From Nitrospirae bacterium YQR-1 (GTDB taxonomy: Bacteria; Nitrospirota; Thermodesulfovibrionia; Thermodesulfovibrionales; Magnetobacteriaceae): a stretch of 64,000 bases of DNA. How positions within the stretch are numbered: the first letter of the stretch is position 1; each line of letters starts with the position of its first letter. The DNA lies in assembly GCA_039908095.1 (NCBI GenBank), contig JAMOBJ010000004.1, positions 62,001 to 126,000 of the forward strand. Reading direction: 5' to 3'. Below the pieces are notes generated by a model, which was not told the origin of the DNA, ran no database searches, and was given only the letters and a program-made list of their open reading frames with translations. Positions 35,729 through 43,874 of this stretch are shown here, in pieces. The position numbers and the translations under genes were made by a program.

Positions 35729-35833
35729 TCTAACTTTGTTGGTTTAGTCACAAGCTCCGGGGCGTCTCCCCTAAAGGTGAATCCCCTGTGAGAGGGCGTC
35801 ACTTGTTCCTTGCCGCCTGCGTTATACTTTTGA
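35729..35833. repeat. Family A element core without intact ends
   Basis: TCTAACTTTGTTGGTTTAGTC, GGGGCGTCTCCCCTAAAGG, AATCCCCTGTGAGAGG and CCTTGCCGCCTGCG match the inner part of complete subtype I copies, but both terminal repeats are missing. The 274-base gap 35572-35845 contains this, the tRNA fragment and a 25-base shared sequence. Confidence 0.75.
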
Positions 35834-35848
35834 ATTTCATTATAATTA
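35824..35848. repeat. 25-base repeat shared with 21809-21833
   Basis: Identical 25 bases in both places. Here its last three bases are the stop codon of the GMC dehydrogenase gene on the minus strand. Confidence 0.75.
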
Positions 35849-37513
35849 TCGTAAATTGTCTGTAATATACTTTGCGGTTCTTAAGGCCAGCGCTTCGATA
35901 GTCAGAGACGGAGATTGTCCGCCGCCGGAGCTGGGAAACACGCTTGCATCCACAACAAACAGATTTTTCCACCTGTGGCTTTGGCAATACTGGTTTACTG
36001 CCGAGTCCTTTATATCTGTTCCCATCCTGCAGGTGCCAAATACGTGCGTAGAGTTAAAAATGTCGTAAGATGTGTTCTGTTCAATTATCTTACCGGCGCC
36101 GGATGCGTTCAATATCTCTTTGGAAGTCTCAAGCATAAACTTCAAACGATTTAATTCCATCTCATCCAGATATGTACAGATTTTAGGAAGCGGCATTCCA
36201 TGGGCATCCCTTTTCTTTTTGTTCAGCCCGACATACGATCTCCTATTTGGTAAGCTCTCCCCCACAGCACTAATCGTGAGTATATTACCAAAGACGTTCC
36301 TCATTTCGTCTTTGTGCCTCTTGCCCCATCCTCCGGCTACCCTCAGCGCATAGTTTATCGGGCCTGTAAAGTCCGTTTCTATTGAACCTGCTGAAAAACG
36401 GCAACCGCCGATTACGTCTTTTATTGAGTCAGGATTGTTGTAATCCCAGGAGATAATGTCTGCGGGCAGCCCCCTGTAACTTTCTATCCGTTTATCGTAA
36501 AGGCCGGAGACTGTACAGGAAAGGGTTTCCATAAAGTTATGCCCGACGACTCCGTAATCGTTGCATAAACCGTCGGGGCTGTAGCGGTTGTTGGAGAGCA
36601 ATAAAAGGCGTGGAGTATGTACCGCTCCACAGGATATTACAAATATCTTACCATGTGCCGTCTGATAATTTCTCTTGCTATCCACATATTGAACCTGTAC
36701 TACCTTGTCATTTGGGCCTGCCTCAATACTTACGGCTGTGGATTGAGTTTTTATCGTCAGGTATCCTGTGGCAATTGCTTTTGCAATGAAAGTAACATCA
36801 ACGCTGCCTTTGTCGGTTAACATGCACCCTCGCAGACAGCCTCCGCAGTAATTGCACGCAGGGCGGCCATCATAGGGTTTTGATAATATAGCCAAAGAAT
36901 TCGGCACAAAGCTGATACCATGTTTAAGGGCGCCTTCCTTTATAATTGAGCTGCTGTAGCTTATCTTGTGGGGTGGGAGAGGGTAGGGGGCACTGAAAGG
37001 CCTTAAAGCATTGGCATCAAATTGTCCGGATACACCTATGATATTTTCCACTGTTTGATAGAAAGGCTCAAGCTCTGTGTACTCCATCGGCCAGTCGGCA
37101 GCCACTCCGAACCTGGTTTTCATTTTCATCGAGTTAGGGTTTAACCTGTGAGCCTCACCACTAAACATAAGGGTTGAACCGCCCACTGCACGCAGGTGAT
37201 GATACGTGCCGGCAAGTCTCCGGTTTGTCTTGTTTGACCTCCCTGTGATGTGGTTAAAGCCGGCAAGCGATGAAAACCGTTCGTTTAGTTTCTGCATCTT
37301 TCCAAAACTATAGAACTTCTCATGCGGTTCTTTCATTGGAAAACCGGTTTGTTCCCACTGTGGTTTATCCAGCAGATAATCTTTTGCGGGATTATAAAAA
37401 CCCCCGGCCTCAAGTAATAATACCTTTATTTTTTGACTCGACAGAGCCCATGCAATGGCACCTCCGCCTGCTCCAGAGCCGACCACCACAACATCGTATT
37501 CAGTGTTACTCAT
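35846..37513 (-). CDS. GMC-family FAD dehydrogenase, large subunit
   Basis: 555 residues. The dinucleotide-binding motif is VVVGSGAGGGAIAWALSSQK. A Cys cluster ACNYCGGCLRGC lies near residue 225, as in gluconate, fructose and sorbitol dehydrogenase large subunits. The C-terminal active-site region is STHVFGTCRMG then LFVVDASVFPSSGGGQSP. It starts directly at the stop codon of the small subunit gene (TAA-ATG), so the two form a complex, with the folded large subunit probably carried out by the Tat signal of the small one. No cytochrome c subunit gene is adjacent. Substrate (sugar, alcohol or sterol) unknown. Confidence 0.87.
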   Translation of the reverse strand: MSNTEYDVVVVGSGAGGGAIAWALSSQKIKVLLLEAGGFYNPAKDYLLDKPQWEQTGFPMKEPHEKFYSFGKMQKLNERFSSLAGFNHITGRSNKTNRRLAGTYHHLRAVGGSTLMFSGEAHRLNPNSMKMKTRFGVAADWPMEYTELEPFYQTVENIIGVSGQFDANALRPFSAPYPLPPHKISYSSSIIKEGALKHGISFVPNSLAILSKPYDGRPACNYCGGCLRGCMLTDKGSVDVTFIAKAIATGYLTIKTQSTAVSIEAGPNDKVVQVQYVDSKRNYQTAHGKIFVISCGAVHTPRLLLLSNNRYSPDGLCNDYGVVGHNFMETLSCTVSGLYDKRIESYRGLPADIISWDYNNPDSIKDVIGGCRFSAGSIETDFTGPINYALRVAGGWGKRHKDEMRNVFGNILTISAVGESLPNRRSYVGLNKKKRDAHGMPLPKICTYLDEMELNRLKFMLETSKEILNASGAGKIIEQNTSYDIFNSTHVFGTCRMGTDIKDSAVNQYCQSHRWKNLFVVDASVFPSSGGGQSPSLTIEALALRTAKYITDNLR

Positions 37514-38029
37514 TTATAACTGCACCGGAGCTTCCGACTGCTCCGGAAATCCGTTTGGTTGAGGGGGACCGTTGTAGCGGAGTGAGCTCCAGCTTGCGGG
37601 ATTAGCGTAATAATGAGAAAGAGCTTTTCTCAAAGTTGTATCAAAAAAAAACCTTTGAACTGTGCCTTCTGTACTTTCTGAGGCTATGCCGGCTATTTTT
37701 TGGCGATTGGCATCATCTAACAATTTAAAAGATTTAATGTTAAAGGAGCTGTTTGACAATGCATTTAACCACTTGCAAGTTTTTCTTGCCGGCAACAGGA
37801 GGGTTTTGTCTTGTTCAATTTCGCTTATTAAAATTTTATCCACATTAAGCGCAGATGCCGGTGGGCTTTCATCCCCTGGAATCAGCACGTCAAAAAACAC
37901 CCTTAGTGTGTCCGTCTCATCTTTAGTTAGTCTGGATGGATAAAGATTAATTTTAAACAGATAACCGGAGATGAGAAGTAAACCACCACCCAAAATAGTT
38001 TTCAAAAAAGCACGCCTGTCGGTCAGCAT
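37514..38029 (-). CDS. Gluconate 2-dehydrogenase subunit 3-family protein (Tat signal)
   Basis: 171 residues. DRRAFLKTILGGGLLLISG is a twin-arginine signal (RRAFLK). The family segment DTLRVFFDVLIPGDESPPAS follows. It is the small subunit that partners the GMC dehydrogenase encoded immediately downstream. Confidence 0.85.
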   Translation of the reverse strand: MLTDRRAFLKTILGGGLLLISGYLFKINLYPSRLTKDETDTLRVFFDVLIPGDESPPASALNVDKILISEIEQDKTLLLPARKTCKWLNALSNSSFNIKSFKLLDDANRQKIAGIASESTEGTVQRFFFDTTLRKALSHYYANPASWSSLRYNGPPQPNGFPEQSEAPVQL

Positions 38030-38090
38030 CTTTTTAATTATAAATATCCTTTCATGTTTTTAGTGGTTAAAACTTTCTGAGAAAGTCTGA

Positions 38091-38446
38091 AAACTATTTT
38101 ACATTCCGGCTTTAACAATAAAATATACTCCTCCTACATACCAGATTAGACTGCAAATATCAATATTTCAGGCACTTGTCATTACAGGTACTGTTATTGC
38201 CGCTGCCGTTGTAGTGGTTGGTGCTAAACCTGTAAAAGTATCAACAGCTGTCAACAGACAATACGAGAAGGTTATTAATAGTTCTATGCCTGTCATTGAA
38301 TTTAATACAGCATTCTCCTTTTGTTGTTATGAAGTATTTCTTAAGAGCATCGTGGAGTATAACACAATACATGTTGTTTTTCAAGTGGCCGAGTTGCAGT
38401 TTTTCAATAATTCGGAAATAATTCGGAGCGTATTTTACACAAATAA
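38091..38446 (+). pseudogene. Possible gene remnant ending at a repeat element
   Basis: One frame stays open from a TGA at 38088 through the family A element at 38447. It reads like coding sequence at first: a hydrophobic span (ALVITGTVIAAAVVVVGAKP) and then STAVNRQYEKVINSSM. There is no ATG before the hydrophobic span and no ribosome site, so it may be the decayed piece of a membrane protein gene. No family recognised. The 578-base gap 38030-38607 also holds the repeat and a terminator. Confidence 0.25.
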
Positions 38447-38546
38447 TACCAAGCTGCAGCCGGAGGTAAACACGGGCGTACTATTTCGTACGCCTGTGTT
38501 GCTTTCTCCTTGCCGCCTCGTTACTCTTTTGACTGCAACCTGGTTC
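38447..38546. repeat. Family A element, subtype II (shortened)
   Basis: ATACCAAGCTGCAG on the left and TGACTGCAACCTGGT on the right. The inside, GGCGTACTATTTCGTACGCC and CTCCTTGCCGCCTCGTTACT, matches 33162 but lacks its left-inner part, giving about 100 bases. Confidence 0.85.
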
Positions 38547-38561
38547 AATCGCCTGAAACAT

Positions 38562-38592
38562 AAAAGGCTGCTTCGTATTGAAGCAGCCTTTT
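38562..38592 (-). terminator. Rho-independent terminator of the porin gene
   Basis: AAAAGGCTGCTTC-GTATT-GAAGCAGCCTTTT is a near-perfect 13-base stem whose A/T ends provide a T-tract on the minus strand. It lies 15 bases after the porin stop codon. Confidence 0.85.
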
Positions 38593-38607
38593 GTGGAAAT
38601 ACTAAAA

Positions 38608-40155
38608 TTAGAAATTCAGCTGAATACCATGTCTGATTGCATAAGCGTTGTTTCTGGTGTTTTCGTATGTAACGGCAGGGTTAGTGCTCAAATAAGTGTA
38701 GGTGTAAGTCTGTGTTTTGATTCTGTCATATGCATTTCCGGTGAACATGTAACCACCCTCGATCCAGTACTGAAGGTTCTTTGTGATCTTATAGGAGAGT
38801 TTAGAATCAATTTCCCAGCCGAGGTTACTGGACATATCGCCGTTGTAGATATTTATGTTTTTGGCTGCACGTAGCCAGTAAACATAGAGTTCGCCATAAA
38901 GAGACGGGGTAATGTCTGCTGCTACACCGCCCTTTAAGTACATGGTATTACAGAGCCCAGAACCGGTCAATCCGCCGCAAGCTGTCGGCACATGGTATTC
39001 ATATACATATGTGTAGTGCTGATCGGCACCCAGTGAGGTGATAAAGTTATTGACGTTAGAGCTGGAATCGTCATCTGCATTACCGCTGCCGTATGCGTAC
39101 TCGAGGGTCAATTTGATGTTTTTATCTATTTTATAATCAAGCCCTGCCAATAGAGCCCATCCTCTTATTGCTGAATCTTCCATATTAACAGTGTTCCATT
39201 TTACATCACCTGCCTGTAATTCGATATCACCGCGGGCGGTTAATGAATCCTTACTACCTACCATCCATGTGCCGTCTGCACGCAGGCCGATGTTCCATAC
39301 ATGTGCTTTGTAATTAGTGGTACTGCTAAAGGATTGGTCGTCAATAAAGGTGATGTCGCCGCTAATATTGTATCTGTTACCAGTGTAGGCTCCTACTATG
39401 GCGTAAGCTGTGGCGTCATCAGGATTGTTGATTGTACCTTCTTTAAATTTGATGGTAGTTGCTGCAAGCAACATTTCCCTGGCAGGTTTTATAAAAGCAA
39501 GGATGGCATCGTCACCGAATTTGCTGTGATCCAGGAACAGTCCGTTTCCAAGCTTGACTAGTTGGTGGCCTATTTTTACTCCATAGTTGTCCCTAGCGTA
39601 CTGAAGCCATGCCTGGCGAAGCCTGAGGTCACCGGATTTTGAGTTACCTACTGCTGCGATTCCGGTCGCTGCTGAAGATGTGCCCCACCTTACTGTATCG
39701 GTGGTGTCTGTATCTCCCTGATTGCTTTCAAGTTCGATAAAACCATGTACCGAATCGGATACCTTTATATCTACAGAGAGTCTCACCCGGGTGTCGTAAA
39801 ATGCCTGATGGTCGTCTCCTGAGCTGAGTGAACCTGACCCCAGCGTATATGAACCGTTTGTAGCTGTGCCACTGTAGTTAGTGCCGTATATGTTGGTTAC
39901 GTTATAAGGGGTAGCTGTACCGGCGGTATATCCTACAATGTTTAACTTTGTGTAGTAAGAAGAGCCGTCATTTACCTGGTCGGCAGTGTTGTGTCTATAT
40001 GCACCTCTGAATCTGATCTCTCCACCAATCGTTATTTTAGTGTCTCCTCTTACAACTACTGCCGTGTCAGATTGTGTATCTTCAGCAGTAATGCCCGTCT
40101 GTGTAAGTGTAAAAAGCATCATAACAACTATTACCGATATAAGTATTTTTTTCAC
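38608..40155 (-). CDS. Outer-membrane beta-barrel porin
   Basis: 515 residues from GTG at 40155, which has GGAGGA seven bases upstream. The start gives VKKILISVIVVMMLF and a signal peptide likely cleaved after GITA. The frame extends further upstream only through a repeat, so the longer version is not credible. The mature protein has alternating hydrophobic strands, periplasmic-turn/long-loop pattern and a C-terminal Phe (RHGIQLNF), the signature of BAM-assembled barrels. EIRFRGAYRHN resembles the alginate-export/DcaP-like porin group. Substrate unknown. A terminator follows, and there is a long AT-rich upstream region with operator-like palindromes. Confidence 0.8.
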   Translation of the reverse strand: MKKILISVIVVMMLFTLTQTGITAEDTQSDTAVVVRGDTKITIGGEIRFRGAYRHNTADQVNDGSSYYTKLNIVGYTAGTATPYNVTNIYGTNYSGTATNGSYTLGSGSLSSGDDHQAFYDTRVRLSVDIKVSDSVHGFIELESNQGDTDTTDTVRWGTSSAATGIAAVGNSKSGDLRLRQAWLQYARDNYGVKIGHQLVKLGNGLFLDHSKFGDDAILAFIKPAREMLLAATTIKFKEGTINNPDDATAYAIVGAYTGNRYNISGDITFIDDQSFSSTTNYKAHVWNIGLRADGTWMVGSKDSLTARGDIELQAGDVKWNTVNMEDSAIRGWALLAGLDYKIDKNIKLTLEYAYGSGNADDDSSSNVNNFITSLGADQHYTYVYEYHVPTACGGLTGSGLCNTMYLKGGVAADITPSLYGELYVYWLRAAKNINIYNGDMSSNLGWEIDSKLSYKITKNLQYWIEGGYMFTGNAYDRIKTQTYTYTYLSTNPAVTYENTRNNAYAIRHGIQLNF

Positions 40156-40266
40156 TGTACATTCCTCCATAACCTTATTGACAATGCTCTTTTTCAATAA
40201 AAGAGTCACTTCTTTACTGTAGGGTACCGTGGTAGGTATCCTAAATTGACAACACAAACTTAAGTC

Positions 40267-40411
40267 ATACCAAGTTGCATTCAATAGTCTAACTTCGTTG
40301 GCGTGCGTCAAAAGCTCCTGGGTATACTCTCCTCTAAAGGAGAATTCCCTGTAAGGGGAGGCGTCGCTTTTTCCCAGCCGCCTGTGTTTACTTCTGACTG
40401 CAACCTGGTAT
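40267..40411. repeat. Family A element, subtype I (complete)
   Basis: 145 bases from ATACCAAGTTGCATTCAAT to TGACTGCAACCTGGTAT. Core: CTCCTCTAAAGGAGAATTCC, CTGTAAGGGGAGGCGTCGC, CCCAGCCGCCTGTGT. It lies 112 bases upstream of the porin start codon. Confidence 0.9.
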
Positions 40412-41104
40412 CAGTTGCGCTTTTGGTGGTGCACGCAAATAATTTGGGAGAAAAAACCTTTTGTACATTTCCATCTTTATTAAACTCGTCCTCTTTATTT
40501 TTGTAAAAAACAGACAAAAATTATTTTTAGTTTTCATTTTTTTAGTGAAAAACCTGTAATACATTCATCTAAAATAAATGGCATCTGTTTTTTAATTATT
40601 TATTCAATTGATACAACCACCTCACATAAAAGTATTTATTGACCTTTGTCAATGTCCAGTTTCTTAAATAATAAGATTTGCATTAAATTGTGATATATGT
40701 TACAGGATATTAATTCGTTTGTCAACTAAAATTTTATAATATAGTTAAAATTACGGCCATTTACAATGGATTAAATAAAAGCGCTCAAGGCTGTTGTGTG
40801 ATTTTAGTAACACATTGAGTTGATAGACAACTCAGTACTGTAGTGATAATAATCACAATTCAGATATTTTCTAAATCATTATATAGCGGTCAGGCATGTG
40901 GTGTTCAGCAAAATGTAAAAAAACACAATCTCAGGTTTAATAAAAAGTCGGTAAAATGAACTGCTCCGCAGAGGCCGAATTTCCTTGTAAAACAAGACAA
41001 TAAGCCAGTTTATATGATTTTCAATTGTCGTTTTTAGGTAAAGGCACTATCGTTATCTCTCTTCAAAGAATCTCTCTCCGTCCTTTGAGTTTTCATTTCT
41101 CTCT
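40412..41104. other. AT-rich gene-free region with palindromic operator-like sites
   Basis: About 690 bases between the porin leader and the end of pseFG, with no convincing gene on either strand. Three palindromes stand out: TTGAC-CTTT-GTCAA (40639-40652), TGAGTTG-N5-CAACTCA (40816-40834) and GTGAT-AATA-ATCAC (40843-40856). The first and third fit the general CRP/FNR operator layout. Regulation of the porin by such a factor is inference. Confidence 0.4.
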
Positions 41105-42703
41105 CTACTTTTCTAAAAGATCAACAATTACTTTAGCAATATTAACTGCTCCGTTTTCAAAATCATGCGGTTTTAGCTCCTTCAAGTATCTGTTAAAGAC
41201 CGCTATTTCGTGTGATTCTTTTGGATTTACAGAAACAATAATTGGAACACAGTTAAGATAAATTGCCTCGTAGGCCCTGTTTCCCATCGTGCAGAGTAGA
41301 ACCTTTGAGGAGGCAAAGTCACTGAGAAATTCTGCGCTAACACTATCGTAAAATTTTTGTCTGAAACCGATGTCCTGTTCGCTAAGCTTCTCTGCAAGCC
41401 GTGGAATAAAACTATCTCCGTAAGAGTATATAACCAATTTGTCCTCTTTGGCGGCTATATCAATCGTCGCATCTTTTATCTCCTGCGGGATAACGATGTA
41501 ATCTTTACCTGACTTTACTTTACATTTACTATTGTTAACCGTGTAATTCAATGTTGAGGCAATGAGCATATCCGGGCATATCGAGTCTCTGAAAATATTC
41601 GATATTACAATAACCTTTGCTCCCACAGAAGTTCTAAGTGTATCTATCAACTCCCTGTCAATATAATAATTATTGTCAATGTCAAAGACAACTGCATTAA
41701 AGGAAAAATCTTTATGGAAGTCCACAAGTTTGCCGGCCTCTGCTGTGTCAGCCCTTAAGCCCTGCATTTGCACAAATTTTTTAGATTCATCATCAGGAAC
41801 GAAAAATCCCACTCCTAAGCCAAACCTGTTAACTAAAACGCCTGCAATCTCAAGCGCTCTGCGCAGATTATCATATCCGCAGGCTGTCCCAGGTGAAACA
41901 AAAAATGCTACTCTGAGTGTCACATCCTCAAGGGTTTTTCTATAGACGTGTTTATTGATATTGCAGATTTCAGGGTTTTCAATAATTGCGGTTATCGCAT
42001 TTTTTAAATTAAATTCACTCCCCTGTGTTTGCAAGAGAAAGAAAAGCCTGTTAATAAATTTAAGGTCATCAGGTGTGTCTATAGATATGCGGTGGTTTAA
42101 GTTATAGAAAATTTCATTGTCTTTAACATAAACGTTTTTAATGTGTGCAAACTTATCGGGATAGACATTTCTCAGAAAAACCGGAAACTGGTGTTCCCTT
42201 AAAGCAGGCGTGTCCGAGTACTTATCGGCCAGCTGCCAGAGTTTTCGCCTGGATACTATAATGCCCTCATGTATGGGCTGCCTGCCGTTAACATCGGAAA
42301 ACAACACATTATCGGCCTCAGTGTTTTCCCTCAATGTTTTAACCATTAAATCAATTGTCTCACTACTAAGCAGCGGGCAGTCACCACTTGCCAAAACACA
42401 TATGTCCGCTCGATATTTTACAGAGGCGGCAGTCAGCCTCCCTACAACATCATCAACGCCACCGTCATAGGCAAAAAACGATACACCCTCTAAAAGGGCT
42501 GCATCTCTGAGCTGCTCATTTTCCTTCTCACAGGTCGTACATATTACTATGTCATCAATTTCAAGTGCCCCCTTAAGCCGCAGTATTACCCACGAAAGAA
42601 GTGTCCTCTGCCGTCCGATATATTTAAGATGTTTCTCGGGAAGTCTGCTGGAGTTTAACCTGACGGGAACAAAGGCAACCGCCCTTAATTTTATATCAGC
42701 CAT
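41105..42703 (-). CDS. PseF-PseG fusion: nucleotide-sugar cytidylyltransferase + UDP-sugar hydrolase
   Basis: 532 residues from the ATG at 42703, one base after the pseC stop. The N-terminal half (about 1-240) is a CMP-sugar synthetase-type cytidylyltransferase: FVPVRLNSSRLPEKHL, VLASGDCPLLSSETIDLMV and ISIDTPDDLKFINRLFF. The C-terminal half (about 265-530) resembles PseG, the GT-B-like hydrolase that removes UDP from the 2,4-diacetamido sugar: RVAFFVSPGTACGYDNLRR, VVFDIDNNYYID, and SSKVLLCTMGNRAYEAIYL. In most bacteria these are separate genes. The usual PseG motif G-GH-R is changed to G-ACGYDNL-R, so activity is not assured. It would act at two different steps of CMP-pseudaminate synthesis. 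Confidence 0.75.
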   Translation of the reverse strand: MADIKLRAVAFVPVRLNSSRLPEKHLKYIGRQRTLLSWVILRLKGALEIDDIVICTTCEKENEQLRDAALLEGVSFFAYDGGVDDVVGRLTAASVKYRADICVLASGDCPLLSSETIDLMVKTLRENTEADNVLFSDVNGRQPIHEGIIVSRRKLWQLADKYSDTPALREHQFPVFLRNVYPDKFAHIKNVYVKDNEIFYNLNHRISIDTPDDLKFINRLFFLLQTQGSEFNLKNAITAIIENPEICNINKHVYRKTLEDVTLRVAFFVSPGTACGYDNLRRALEIAGVLVNRFGLGVGFFVPDDESKKFVQMQGLRADTAEAGKLVDFHKDFSFNAVVFDIDNNYYIDRELIDTLRTSVGAKVIVISNIFRDSICPDMLIASTLNYTVNNSKCKVKSGKDYIVIPQEIKDATIDIAAKEDKLVIYSYGDSFIPRLAEKLSEQDIGFRQKFYDSVSAEFLSDFASSKVLLCTMGNRAYEAIYLNCVPIIVSVNPKESHEIAVFNRYLKELKPHDFENGAVNIAKVIVDLLEK

Positions 42704-42704
42704 A

Positions 42705-43874
42705 TCAGTTAATCCACCTAAAAGTTTCAAATACTTTTTCTGCAACATATGCAACGTCAGCATCCGTCATTGCCGGAAATATGGGGATTGAGATTTCCCT
42801 GCTATAAAAATCGTCTGCACTTTCGATGTTTTTATAGCCCAGCCCTCTGTAATATGGATGATGATACACCGGAATGTAGTGGCATTGAACGCCAAGTCCA
42901 TGTTCTCTGAGTTTATTAAAAATTTCAAGTTTTAGTTTAATATATTTATCTTTAAGCCTTATATGATATAGATGATATGAGGATTTGGCATAATCCCTCT
43001 CAACGGGCAAATCAAAGTACCGGTTGCCGGCAAAAGCGCTGCTGTAGGTATTGGCAACAGAGCGCCGCTTTTCTATAAACTGTGGAAGTTTTTTAAGTTG
43101 TGAAATCCCCAGCGCCGCTGCAATGTCGGTCATCCTGTAGTTGAGGCCCTCACACTGCATTTCGTAGTACCACGGTGCACCCTCAGGGTTAACAAAATTA
43201 TCAGTCTGTTTGGTTATTCCATGATTTCTGAACAGTTTCAGTTTTCTGTAATATAATGAATCGTTTGTGGTAACGGCGCCACCCTCACCGGTGGTAATTG
43301 CCTTAACAGGATGAAAACTAAAAGCGCACATATGGGAGTGTTTTAAGGCTCCGACTTTTAGCCATGTTGATTCGTCCCTGTACTCAGTGCCAAGGGCATG
43401 ACATGCATCCTCGACAATCACAATTTTTCCGCCGGTACTCTGAAGTATTCCAAACAGGGCTTTAGAGTCAACCGGAGCTCCGGCAAAATGAACTGGAACA
43501 ATCAGTTTCGTTTTAGACGTTATCAGGTCATTAAGGCTTGCTGTATCAATGTTTCCGGTATCCGGTTCAACCGGAGCAAACACAGGCTTTGCACCTAAGA
43601 AAAGACCTGCCGTGGCGGTGGCTGAAAATGTTATCGGGCTTGTTATAAACTCTTCCCCATAAGCTAACCCTGCAGCAAAGTATGCAGCATGAAGGGCTGA
43701 GGTGCCGGAGTTAAATACTACGGCATGTTTTGCTCCACAGTATGCAGCGAGAGCGTCTTCAAATTCTTCAACTTTCGGCCCCTGTGTAATAAAGTCACTT
43801 CTTAGTGTCTCTGCTACTGCTGCAATGTCGTCATCTTCTATTAATTGTTTGCCATAGGGAATAAAGCGGCTCAT
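42705..43874 (-). CDS. pseC: UDP-4-amino-4,6-dideoxy-N-acetyl-beta-L-altrosamine transaminase
   Basis: 389 residues, DegT/DnrJ/EryC1 PLP aminotransferase. The PLP-lysine is in SFHPVKAITTGEGGAVTTND, and VFNSGTSALHAAYFAAGL and VEDACHALGTEY are cofactor-binding segments. The start MSRFIPYGKQLIEDDDIAAV is typical of PseC. It overlaps the pseB stop by 4 bases, so the pair catalyses steps 1-2 of pseudaminate synthesis together. Confidence 0.9.
   Translation of the reverse strand: MSRFIPYGKQLIEDDDIAAVAETLRSDFITQGPKVEEFEDALAAYCGAKHAVVFNSGTSALHAAYFAAGLAYGEEFITSPITFSATATAGLFLGAKPVFAPVEPDTGNIDTASLNDLITSKTKLIVPVHFAGAPVDSKALFGILQSTGGKIVIVEDACHALGTEYRDESTWLKVGALKHSHMCAFSFHPVKAITTGEGGAVTTNDSLYYRKLKLFRNHGITKQTDNFVNPEGAPWYYEMQCEGLNYRMTDIAAALGISQLKKLPQFIEKRRSVANTYSSAFAGNRYFDLPVERDYAKSSYHLYHIRLKDKYIKLKLEIFNKLREHGLGVQCHYIPVYHHPYYRGLGYKNIESADDFYSREISIPIFPAMTDADVAYVAEKVFETFRWIN

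Noticed and set aside
40156..40311. Upstream extension of the porin reading frame to 40311
   Set aside because: The extension runs into a repeat and would place about 50 residues before an obvious signal peptide; the GTG with GGAGGA at 40155 fits better.
40303..40517. Open frames on both strands upstream of the porin
   Set aside because: Both lie in or beside a family A element; composition is not protein-like.
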